From contig OMSM01000488.1 in NCBI GenBank assembly GCA_900313745.1, positions 1 to 14,600 on the forward strand: a DNA stretch of 14,600 nt, in the 5' to 3' direction. Each line of letters begins with the position of its first letter. Position 1 is the first letter of the stretch. Of the stretch, positions 1 to 5,280 are shown in pieces. The notes under the pieces are model-generated. The model made no database searches and was not told the origin of the DNA. It worked only from the letters and a program-made list of their open reading frames with translations. Source of the DNA: an uncultured Lachnospiraceae bacterium (lineage in GTDB: Bacteria; Bacillota; Clostridia; Lachnospirales; Lachnospiraceae). The translations under genes were made by a program, and so were the position numbers.

Positions 1-248
1 ACGGCGGGGATGCCCTCGGAGAGGAAGAGTTCCTCAAACTTCTTCGTTCTCTCCGGATCCGCGAGATCCGCTTTGTTGAGAATCAGCACCTCCGGCTTGT
101 TTCCGCGGATTGTTCTTATGTCCGGGTTGCGGCTGCTCACCGGCGTCCTGGCGTCGACGAGCTCGATCACCAGGTCCACCAGGCGGATATCTTCCTCCAT
201 CTGGCGCCTGGCCTTCGTCATATGTCCCGGGTACCACTGTACATCCAT
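1..248 (-). CDS. rbgA: Ribosome biogenesis GTPase RbgA (YlqF), N-terminal part, runs off the window
   Basis: Reading the minus strand from the ATG at 248 gives about 82 residues beginning MDVQWYPGHMTKARRQMEED, the hallmark start of the circularly permuted GTPase RbgA. In this family the G4 motif comes before the P-loop; here NKAD is visible at residues 58-61, after VDARTPVSSRNP at 31-42 (the G5-like DAR motif). The P-loop and the C-terminal domain lie beyond base 1. RbgA is known to act in late 50S subunit assembly in Firmicutes. An AGGTGG Shine-Dalgarno (253-258) sits a few bases before the ATG. The gene follows the lepB stop by 28 bases, so the two are probably co-transcribed downstream of the rplS terminator. 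The product call is secure; the gene is cut by the window edge, not visibly broken. Confidence 0.93.
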   Translation of the reverse strand, partial: MDVQWYPGHMTKARRQMEEDIRLVDLVIELVDARTPVSSRNPDIRTIRGNKPEVLILNKADLADPERTKKFEELFLSEGIPA

Positions 249-276
249 AAGCCACCTGTCCCTGGCAGCGCTGCGC

Positions 277-870
277 TCAGCGCACCGTCCCCATCATCAT
301 GCCGTCTCCCGGAAGCTTGTACCACACTCTTCCGATCACCATGGAGCTTGAGACTGTTCCAATTCCTGATGACCGGCTGTCCTCGCTGTTGTTGCGGTTG
401 TCCCCAAGCACGAAAAACTCGTCCTCGGCAAGCGTCATCGGCTTTTCCAGCATGCCGGCATACTCGATCTTGTCGTAATTCTCTGCTTCGGGCTCCGATT
501 CACCGTTAATGTAGATTCTCCCGTCGCGAAGCTCTATCGTCTCGCCCGGAAGAGCGACCACCCGCTTGATGTAGGGATGAGCTTCCACATTTCCCCCAGA
601 GTAGAACGCGATTACCTCCCCGCGGCGTATCCCTCTCACCCTGTAAACAAGGCGGTCCACGAGGACTTCCTGCCCTGCGGCAAGCCCGGGTTCCATGGAC
701 TGCCCGAGGAGGCTGATGCGGAATCCGAAAAAGTAGACAAGAACACCTGCGAGGAAAACCGCGATCGCGGTGGTAAGTACCCAGAGCATGATCTCACGGA
801 GCACTCCAAGATGAATGCTCCGCTTTCTCTTATAAAACTGAAGTCCCGAAAGACGTCTCTCTCCGCGCAT
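277..870 (-). CDS. lepB: Signal peptidase I (type I leader peptidase)
   Basis: A 197-residue protein, a usual size for a Gram-positive type I signal peptidase, which cuts signal peptides from exported proteins on the outer membrane face. A basic N-terminus (QFYKRKR) precedes one membrane segment at about residues 26-50. The catalytic serine is in GQSMEP (S58) and the general-base lysine in YIKRVVALPGE (K102). The late conserved box GDNRNNSEDSR is at 156-166. An upstream GTG at 897 would add nine residues, but it lies inside the rplS terminator hairpin. The ATG at 870 has AGGA about six bases upstream and is preferred. Immediately upstream is the strong terminator, so expression needs read-through or an unseen promoter. 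Its neighbours ffh, ftsY and ylxM belong to the same export route. The family call is very secure; the start is moderately secure. Confidence 0.95.
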   Translation of the reverse strand: MRGERRLSGLQFYKRKRSIHLGVLREIMLWVLTTAIAVFLAGVLVYFFGFRISLLGQSMEPGLAAGQEVLVDRLVYRVRGIRRGEVIAFYSGGNVEAHPYIKRVVALPGETIELRDGRIYINGESEPEAENYDKIEYAGMLEKPMTLAEDEFFVLGDNRNNSEDSRSSGIGTVSSSMVIGRVWYKLPGDGMMMGTVR

Positions 871-880
871 TCCCAGTCCT

Positions 881-915
881 AAACAAATCAGCCGCACGTC
901 TCCGTGCGGCTGATT
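881..915 (-). terminator. Intrinsic terminator after rplS
   Basis: A perfect 13-base-pair inverted repeat, AATCAGCCGCACG (886-898) and its complement (903-915), closes a four-base loop (899-902). On the minus strand it is followed by TGTTT (885-881), and the stem itself ends in ATT, giving a short U-rich tail. It begins six bases past the rplS stop. It is the strongest terminator-like structure in the window. On the plus strand there is no T-run after it, so it acts on the rplS transcript only. The Shine-Dalgarno of lepB begins at its 3' edge. Confidence 0.85.
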
Positions 916-921
916 CCCTCA

Positions 922-1281
922 TTACTTTCTGTTGGGAGCGATCTGCTCCTTGACCTTGGCCTTCTTGCCGCTCAGCTTTCTCAGGTAGTTGAGCTTCGCT
1001 CTTCTGACCTTACCTCTGCGGATGACGTCAACACCCTCCACGTTCGGGGAATGAATCGGCCACGTCTTCTCAACACCGACGCCGGAGGAAATCTTGCGGA
1101 CCGTGAAGGTCTGGCGGCTGCTTCCGCCCTGGATCTTGATCACCGTGCCCTCGAACATCTGGACACGCTCGCGGTTGCCTTCCTTGATACGGTTGTGTAC
1201 ACGAACAGTATCACCGACGTTAAACTGGGGAACGCTCTCCTTTAACTGGGCGCTCTCGATCTCTTTGATCATGTCGTTCAT
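922..1281 (-). CDS. rplS: 50S ribosomal protein L19
   Basis: A 119-residue protein matching bacterial L19 over its whole length: VGDTVRVHNRIKEG, RVQMFEGTVI, SSRQTFTVRKISSGVGVEKTW (in pieces), and the basic C-terminal half with RRGKVRRAKLNYLR. L19 sits at the 30S-50S interface of the ribosome. The ATG at 1281 has a good AGGAG Shine-Dalgarno at about 1291-1295. Upstream is a 242-base gene-free leader with hairpins and a candidate promoter. Downstream is a strong intrinsic terminator. This arrangement suggests rplS can be expressed apart from trmD and from lepB-rbgA, although it sits in the usual rimM-trmD-rplS order. Nothing unusual is visible in the protein. The identification is secure. Confidence 0.97.
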   Translation of the reverse strand: MNDMIKEIESAQLKESVPQFNVGDTVRVHNRIKEGNRERVQMFEGTVIKIQGGSSRQTFTVRKISSGVGVEKTWPIHSPNVEGVDVIRRGKVRRAKLNYLRKLSGKKAKVKEQIAPNRK

Positions 1282-1332
1282 TTTCTCTGTCTCCTGTCAT
1301 GGCGCCGTCCTGGGCCAGCTCCGGGCAGTGCT

Positions 1333-1348
1333 CCGGCATATCTGCCGG
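1333..1348 (-). repeat. Hairpin in the rplS leader (proximal)
   Basis: Perfect six-base-pair G+C-rich stem, CCGGCA (1333-1338) with TGCCGG (1343-1348), and a four-base loop. It lies about 50 bases before the rplS ATG, not followed by a U-run, so it is not a terminator by itself. An alternative pairing of the GGCAG/CTGCC segments around it (1324-1346) is possible, which would allow two competing folds. Confidence 0.5.
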
Positions 1349-1359
1349 GCCTTATCTGC

Positions 1360-1377
1360 CATGGCTCTATGGCCATG
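1360..1377 (-). repeat. Hairpin in the rplS leader (distal)
   Basis: Perfect six-base-pair stem, CATGGC (1360-1365) with GCCATG (1372-1377), and a six-base loop. It lies upstream of the proximal hairpin in the same leader and may be part of the same RNA fold. Its function is not known from the sequence. Confidence 0.4.
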
Positions 1378-1503
1378 CCGCCTTCGCAACAAGCGCTGTT
1401 CCGGTATGTTCATACTCCGTGCACACGACCATGCATCCGGACAGAGGAACACACGTATTTCCGTGCGCATCCCGAAAACGATCTCCAGGTACGCAACATT
1501 AGC

Positions 1504-1532
1504 AATTTAACACAAAAAACACATCATTGCAA
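1504..1532 (-). promoter_or_regulatory. Candidate sigma-A promoter for rplS
   Basis: On the minus strand TTGCAA (1532-1527) and TAAATT (1509-1504) are separated by exactly 17 bases, each matching four of six consensus positions. A start near 1497 would give the leader described for rplS. The site overlaps the last codons of trmD and the weak terminator there. It is a plausible but not strong match, and A+T-rich sequence can give such matches by chance. Confidence 0.35.
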
Positions 1533-1547
1533 GCCTGTATGTGTTTT
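1510..1547 (-). terminator. Possible weak intrinsic terminator at the trmD 3' end
   Basis: AAAACACAT (1516-1524) and its complement (1539-1547) form a perfect nine-base-pair stem with a 14-base loop. On the minus strand the descending arm ends in TTTT and is followed by TTGTGTT, a U-rich tail. The stem is A+T-rich and the loop long, so termination would be partial at best. The trmD stop codon (1526-1524) lies inside the structure. Confidence 0.4.
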
Positions 1548-2282
1548 CTTTGTATTTTTGCGGTTTCCGGCCCTTTTTCCCGCCTTTTCCTCCGGATGCT
1601 CCGTTATGTATTTCTCATAGAGATCCGGGCGGCGCTCCTTCGTCCTTAAGAGGGACTGCTCCAGACGCCAGGCATCTACCCTGGCATGATCGCCGGAAAG
1701 AAGGATCTCCGGCACTCTCATGCCCATCCACTCCTCCGGCCTGGAATACTGCGGATACTCCAGAAGTCCGTTGCCAAAGGACTCGGTATCCGCCGATTCA
1801 TGGTTTCCAAGCACTCCGGGGATCAGTCTCGATACCGCGTCCACGAGCACCATCGCAGGCAGTTCCCCGCCGGTCAGCACATAGTCGCCGATGGACACGG
1901 GTTCCGCGTTCATCGCTTCAAGCGCCCGCTCATCAATTCCCTCATAATGCCCGCAGACCAGGGTAATCTCATCCTCCGCCGCAAGCTCCGCCGCGTATTC
2001 CTGGGTAAAGAGCCTGCCCTGCGGGGTAAGATAGATAACCCTGTGTTTTCTGCCTCCGGCGGCAGCGAGAAAGGCATCATATACCGGCTGCGCCTGCATC
2101 AGCATTCCCGCGCCCCCGCCGTAGGTGTAATCATCTACCCTGCGGTGCCTGTTCTCCGTAAAGTCGCGGATATCCACGGCATTTATCCGGATCAGGCCTT
2201 TTTCCGCTGCCCTTCCGAGTATGCTCGTATTCAGGCCGGCCTCCACCATCCCGGGGAAAAGCGTAAGAATGTTGAATACCAT
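1524..2282 (-). CDS. trmD: tRNA (guanine-N1)-methyltransferase TrmD
   Basis: A 252-residue SPOUT-class methyltransferase that makes m1G37 in tRNA and so prevents frameshifting. It begins with the typical MVFNILTLFPGM. Motifs are RRVDDYTYGGGAGM (48-60), the knot segments LVCGHYEGIDER (108-119) and SIGDYVLTGGE (130-140), then SRLIPGVLG (151-159) and the linker ending SFGNGLLEYPQYSRP. R152 aligns with catalytic Arg154 of the H. influenzae enzyme. The residue just before SF, the Asp169 position, is Glu167 here by manual alignment. The tail after about residue 230 is lysine-rich and partly encoded in a terminator-like hairpin. It starts one base after the rimM stop, and the nearest strong Shine-Dalgarno (GGAGGAG) is unusually far upstream, which suggests translational coupling. 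The identification is secure. Confidence 0.97.
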   Translation of the reverse strand: MVFNILTLFPGMVEAGLNTSILGRAAEKGLIRINAVDIRDFTENRHRRVDDYTYGGGAGMLMQAQPVYDAFLAAAGGRKHRVIYLTPQGRLFTQEYAAELAAEDEITLVCGHYEGIDERALEAMNAEPVSIGDYVLTGGELPAMVLVDAVSRLIPGVLGNHESADTESFGNGLLEYPQYSRPEEWMGMRVPEILLSGDHARVDAWRLEQSLLRTKERRPDLYEKYITEHPEEKAGKRAGNRKNTKKTHTGLQ

Positions 2283-2283
2283 G

Positions 2284-2802
2284 TTAATTTCTGTAAATCT
2301 CCTCCAGCCCCGGAAGCAAGGCGACGGTAATCCTGCCTCCCTCCGTATCGACTGACTTTATGCACTCCGGAATCACCGGGAGAAGCAGGGTGCCGTCCCT
2401 GCCCGATACCTCGTACACGTCATTCGCTCCCGTGAGGATGACATCCGTCAGTCGGCCCAGAAGACGTCCTTCCTCTGTGACCACCTCACAGCCGATCAGG
2501 TCGGGAATGAAGTGTTCACCTTCCTCCAGCTCGACAGCGTCCGCACGGTCGATTTCCACTGACCTTCCTTTGAGCAGGACCGCCTGCTCGATGGTGTCGG
2601 TTCCCCTGAGTTTCAGGACGATGAACCGGCCTGCGCGGCCTGCGCGCTCGATAATAGCCGGCGTTTCCTTACCCGCGCCGGTGAGCAGCACGTTTTTTAA
2701 GGACCTGAACCGGTCGGGATCGTCCGTCGTGGGAAGCACCCGGACTTCACCCTTTAATCCATGCGTTCCGGTGATAATACCGACGCGAAACCGATCAACC
2801 AT
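2284..2802 (-). CDS. rimM: 16S rRNA processing / 30S maturation factor RimM
   Basis: A 172-residue protein of normal RimM length. The N-terminal domain shows VGIITGTHGLKGEVRVLPTT (7-26), the family signature, and the C-terminal PRC-barrel half shows GANDVYEV, LLLPVIPECIKSVD and LLPGLEEIY at the end. RimM binds ribosomal protein S19 and helps mature the head of the 30S subunit. The ATG at 2802 has a good GGAGAGG Shine-Dalgarno. Its stop lies one base before the trmD start, the tight rimM-trmD pairing seen in most bacteria. It is separated from khpA by 63 bases that include a perfect hairpin. The protein is complete and ordinary. Confidence 0.97.
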   Translation of the reverse strand: MVDRFRVGIITGTHGLKGEVRVLPTTDDPDRFRSLKNVLLTGAGKETPAIIERAGRAGRFIVLKLRGTDTIEQAVLLKGRSVEIDRADAVELEEGEHFIPDLIGCEVVTEEGRLLGRLTDVILTGANDVYEVSGRDGTLLLPVIPECIKSVDTEGGRITVALLPGLEEIYRN

Positions 2803-2846
2803 CAGAAGACCTCTCCGAAGAGCCCGGAAGCTGAAGCTTTTCCGCC

Positions 2847-2866
2847 ATCCGGCAGTGCTGCCGGAT
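2847..2866 (-). repeat. Perfect inverted repeat between khpA and rimM
   Basis: ATCCGGCAG (2847-2855) and its exact complement (2858-2866) are separated by two bases, which would fold as an eight-base-pair stem with a tetraloop. It starts at the khpA stop codon. The minus-strand sequence after it is GGCGGAAAAG, with no U-run, so it is not a standard terminator. It may act as an RNA-stability or processing hairpin; that role is inference. Confidence 0.6.
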
Positions 2867-3096
2867 CAATCATCAATGTCCACGTCCACGCGGATGTTCT
2901 CCCGCGTGGAGGCCGCCTTAACCACCGAGCGGATCGCACGGGCGATCCTGCCCTGCCGGCCGATGACCTTTCCCATATCGGAGGGGGCAACGTGGAGCTT
3001 GATCCTGATGTTCTTTCCCTCGCCGGTCTGTGTCACCACGACCTCGTCCGGGTGTTCCACCAGAGCTTTCGCTATGACTTCCACCAATTCTTTCAT
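2866..3096 (-). CDS. khpA: KH-domain RNA-binding protein KhpA (YlqC)
   Basis: A 76-residue single KH-domain protein beginning MKELVEVIAKALVEHPDEV, the usual start of the YlqC/KhpA family. The GxxG RNA-binding loop is GRQG within DMGKVIGRQGRIARAIRSVV. KhpA is known, with KhpB, as a small global RNA-binding protein affecting cell division and envelope genes in Gram-positive bacteria; its exact targets here are unknown. A longer reading frame from a GTG at 3126 exists, but the ATG at 3096 has a strong GGAGG Shine-Dalgarno five bases upstream and matches family length. It lies between rpsP and rimM, its conserved place in Firmicutes; the ylqD gene found there in Bacillus is absent. The call is secure. 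Confidence 0.95.
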   Translation of the reverse strand: MKELVEVIAKALVEHPDEVVVTQTGEGKNIRIKLHVAPSDMGKVIGRQGRIARAIRSVVKAASTRENIRVDVDIDD

Positions 3097-3137
3097 ACCT
3101 TCCTCCACTGATGCATCAGCACTCACCCAGTGGGGGA

Positions 3138-3380
3138 TTACTTACGCACTCCCGCCTGCTTTAACAGCTTGGCGACAACAGTTGTCGGCTGCGCACCCTT
3201 GTTCAGCCACTCCTTCGCGAGATCCTCGTTGATCTTGACCTCGTGAGGCTCAACATTGGGGTTGAAGGAACCGATCTCGGCGATCACGGCACCATTTCTG
3301 GGGGTGCGGGAATCCGCGACAACGATGCGGTACATAGGAACCTTCTTCTCGCCGATACGGGCCAGTCTCATCTTAACCAT
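3138..3380 (-). CDS. rpsP: 30S ribosomal protein S16
   Basis: An 80-residue protein matching S16 throughout: MVKMRLARIGEKKVPMYRIV, VADSRTPRNGAVIAEIGSFN and the C-terminal half with AKEWLNKGAQPTTVVAKLLK. S16 is needed for assembly of the 30S body. The ATG at 3380 has a clear AGGAGG Shine-Dalgarno nine bases upstream (3390-3395). It follows the ffh stop by 48 bases and precedes khpA by 41 bases, the usual ffh-rpsP-khpA order. No terminator or convincing promoter was seen on either side, so it is probably part of the ylxM-ffh transcript. Confidence 0.97.
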   Translation of the reverse strand: MVKMRLARIGEKKVPMYRIVVADSRTPRNGAVIAEIGSFNPNVEPHEVKINEDLAKEWLNKGAQPTTVVAKLLKQAGVRK

Positions 3381-3428
3381 TTTGTTTTTCCTCCTGATAA
3401 ATAATGAATGTTATATACGATCAACGGA

Positions 3429-4811
3429 TCAGAACGGGAATCCGCCCTTCCTCCCTCCGAGGGAAAGTCCCCCGAAAGGATTTCCGTGTCTCTTCTTTCC
3501 CGACATTCCGGACATCTGCTTCATCAGCTTCTGCATCTCGCCGAACTGCTTGATAAAGCGGTTGACCTCCGCAATGCTGTTGCCCGACCCCTTCGCGATG
3601 CGGAACTTGCGCTGGGGTGTAAGGATGGCCGGATTGGCCCGCTCCTCCGGGGTCATGGAGAGGACGATCGCCTCGATGTGCGCGAGCTTCTTCTCGTCCA
3701 CGGCGCCCTCAAGATCCTGCGCGCTCATCCCCATTCCCGGCATCATGCCGAGTATGCTGGAGATTCCGCCCATCTTGCGCATCTGCTTCATGCTCTCCAG
3801 GTAGTCGTTGAAATCGAACCGGCCTTTCCTTACCCTGCCGGCCATCTCCTTCGTCTTCGCCTCATCCTGGGCATCCAGGCTTGCCTGGGCCTTGTCGATG
3901 AGGGAGAGCACATCGCCCATTCCGAGGATGCGGCCTGCCATACGGTCAGGATAAAACTGTTCCAGGTCCGAGAGCTTCTCGCCCATGCCGACGTAGAGAA
4001 TGGGCTTGCCGGTGACGGCCTTTACGGAGAGCGCCGCGCCGCCGCGGGTGTCGCCGTCCATCTTGGTCAGAATGACGCCGTCGATGCCGATCCGCTCATC
4101 AAAGGTCTTCGCGACGTTTACCGCTTCCTGTCCGGTCATCGCATCGACGACCAGCAGCGACTGATGCACGGTAACGGCATTCTTCACCTCCACGAGCTCC
4201 GCCATCATCTCCTCATCGATCTGGAGACGGCCGGCGGTGTCGAGGAAGACAACGTTCTCATGGTTCAGTTTTGCGTGCTCTATTGCCGCCTTCGCGATAT
4301 CCGCGGGACGGTGCCCGTCACCCATGGAGAAGACTTCGACGCCCTGCTTCTCCCCGTTCACCTGCAGCTGCCTGATCGCACCGGGCCTGTAGATGTCCAG
4401 TGCGGCGAGCAGAGGCTTCTTTCCCTTAAGCTTCACCTTCCCGGCGAGCTTCGCAGCCGTGGTGGTCTTGCCGGCGCCCTGGAGTCCCAGAAGCATGACG
4501 ACTGTGATCGCCTGGCCCGGCTCGAACTTTATCTCCGTGGTTTCCGATCCCATTAACGAGGTCAGCTCCTCGTTGACGATCTTCACCACCATCTGGGCGG
4601 GATTCAGGCCGTTCATGACGTCGGTGCCGACTGCGCGCTCCTCCACCGACGCGATAAACTGCTTCACAACCTTGAAATTGACGTCGGCTTCAAGCAGCGC
4701 CATGCGTACTTCCTTAAGCGCCGCACGGACATCCGCCTCCGTGAGCCTCCCCTTGCCGCGGAGGCTTCTGAATACCTTATTCAGTTTCTCTGTGAGGCTG
4801 TCAAATGCCAT
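3429..4811 (-). CDS. ffh: Signal recognition particle GTPase Ffh (SRP54)
   Basis: A 460-residue protein with the full NGM layout. The N domain is at about 1-85. The G domain carries G1 GLQGAGKTT (109-117), ALDIYRPGA (137-145), G3 DTAGR (191-195) and G4 TKMDGD (249-254). The methionine-rich M domain is at about 300-435 and includes the SRP-RNA-binding helices with RKFRIAKGSGNSIAEVNRF (401-419). Ffh binds signal sequences at the ribosome together with SRP RNA and docks on FtsY. The C-terminal tail after 440 is Gly/Lys/Phe-rich. The start is one base after the ylxM stop (TGA-A-ATG), so translation is probably coupled to ylxM. The partner gene ftsY lies about 2.9 kb upstream in the same direction. 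The SRP RNA gene is not in this window. Secure. Confidence 0.98.
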   Translation of the reverse strand: MAFDSLTEKLNKVFRSLRGKGRLTEADVRAALKEVRMALLEADVNFKVVKQFIASVEERAVGTDVMNGLNPAQMVVKIVNEELTSLMGSETTEIKFEPGQAITVVMLLGLQGAGKTTTAAKLAGKVKLKGKKPLLAALDIYRPGAIRQLQVNGEKQGVEVFSMGDGHRPADIAKAAIEHAKLNHENVVFLDTAGRLQIDEEMMAELVEVKNAVTVHQSLLVVDAMTGQEAVNVAKTFDERIGIDGVILTKMDGDTRGGAALSVKAVTGKPILYVGMGEKLSDLEQFYPDRMAGRILGMGDVLSLIDKAQASLDAQDEAKTKEMAGRVRKGRFDFNDYLESMKQMRKMGGISSILGMMPGMGMSAQDLEGAVDEKKLAHIEAIVLSMTPEERANPAILTPQRKFRIAKGSGNSIAEVNRFIKQFGEMQKLMKQMSGMSGKKRHGNPFGGLSLGGRKGGFPF

Positions 4812-4812
4812 T

Positions 4813-5121
4813 TCAGTCCAGTTCCTTTATAATTCTCTGCGCCAGTTCCCTGTCCTCAAGCGAGGATGCGATCGCCCGGATCGCGTCAAACCGGCGCATC
4901 ATCTTAAGCTTCTCCTCGTACTGCTCCAGCATTGCCGTCGTCCGGCGCAGAAGGTCGTGCACCGCCTGCCGGCTGATTCCCTCCCGCTCGGCAATTTCCG
5001 CCAGGGAAAGATCCTCATAGACTGCCATTTCATAGATGCGCTGGCGGTGAGGGGTCAGCAGCTGTCCGTAGAAATCGTACAGCCTGCCCATGATTACAAT
5101 CCGTTCTTCTTCGCTGATCAT
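4813..5121 (-). CDS. ylxM: YlxM family DNA-binding protein (UPF0122), SRP-associated
   Basis: A 102-residue helix-turn-helix protein resembling sigma-70 region 4: LSLAEIAEREGISRQAVHDL at 38-57, followed by a helical tail with LEQYEEKLKMM. The family is always close to ffh and in streptococci is reported to act with the SRP; regulation or modulation of SRP GTPases is the accepted suggestion. The frame stays open to a TTG at 5181, but that codon sits at the predicted transcription start of the promoter at 5187-5215, so it cannot be used. The ATG at 5121 matches family length. Its nearest Shine-Dalgarno, GGGGAGG, is about 12 bases away, longer than usual. It is the first gene of a new transcript and ends one base before ffh. 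Family call secure, start fairly secure. Confidence 0.93.
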   Translation of the reverse strand: MISEEERIVIMGRLYDFYGQLLTPHRQRIYEMAVYEDLSLAEIAEREGISRQAVHDLLRRTTAMLEQYEEKLKMMRRFDAIRAIASSLEDRELAQRIIKELD

Positions 5122-5186
5122 CGCCTGCCGGAGCCTCCCCTGCGCATCGCGGGGCGTAAAAATCCCCCGGCGCGCACGCAAAGTAC

Positions 5187-5215
5187 ACTTTAGCAGGCAT
5201 GCCGGGGTGTGTCAA
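5187..5215 (-). promoter_or_regulatory. Sigma-A promoter upstream of ylxM-ffh
   Basis: On the minus strand a perfect TTGACA -35 box (5215-5210) and a TAAAGT -10 box (5192-5187) are separated by exactly 17 bases. The TGC just before the -10 (5195-5193) makes it an extended -10 site. Transcription would start near 5180, giving an untranslated leader of about 60 bases before the ylxM ATG. It is the best promoter match seen in the window and marks the start of the ylxM-ffh-rpsP transcript. Confidence 0.8.
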
Positions 5216-5250
5216 GTGTTTTTTCTTTACTGCATCTTATATCTTCAGGC

Positions 5251-5268
5251 CGCCCGGATCCCGGGGCG
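5251..5268 (-). repeat. G+C-rich hairpin after the GH25-like gene
   Basis: CGCCCGG (5251-5257) can pair with CC plus GGGCG (5261-5262, 5264-5268), leaving one bulged base and a three-base loop. It lies about 13 bases beyond the stop of the GH25-like gene. The minus-strand sequence after it is GCCTGAAG, without a U-run, so it is at most an incomplete terminator. It separates that gene from the ylxM promoter. Confidence 0.4.
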
Positions 5269-5280
5269 TGTACCTGATCA

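Larger units (their letters stand above)
1282..1497 (-). promoter_or_regulatory. Structured 5' leader of rplS (possible L19-type leader)
   Basis: This gene-free stretch of about 215 bases lies between the candidate rplS promoter and its start codon. No ORF with family resemblance is seen. It contains several short perfect inverted repeats: CCGGCA/TGCCGG with a four-base loop (1333-1348), CATGGC/GCCATG with a six-base loop (1360-1377), and GTATG/CATAC with a two-base loop (1404-1415). Firmicutes rplS genes are known to carry a structured L19 leader RNA. Whether this sequence fits that covariance model could not be tested, so the regulatory role is inference from position, length and hairpins. 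Confidence 0.45.

Noticed and set aside
34..255. A 73-codon minus-strand frame starting with GTG at 255.
   Set aside because: It overlaps the true rbgA frame, which starts at 248 and gives the conserved RbgA sequence; the other frame is Gly/Pro/Arg-rich with no family match.
871..897. Longer lepB start at a GTG at 897.
   Set aside because: The codon lies inside the rplS terminator stem. The ATG at 870 has its own Shine-Dalgarno and gives normal family length.
3097..3126. Longer khpA frame from a GTG at 3126.
   Set aside because: The ATG at 3096 has a strong GGAGG site and gives the conserved MKELVE start. The extra 10 residues span that ribosome binding site.
3408..4556. A 382-codon open frame on the plus strand.
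   Set aside because: It is antisense to ffh, rich in Leu, His and Arg, has no domain, and mirrors the codon bias of ffh.
5122..5181. Longer ylxM frame from a TTG at 5181.
   Set aside because: It coincides with the predicted transcription start of the ylxM promoter and has no Shine-Dalgarno; the added residues are not typical of the family.
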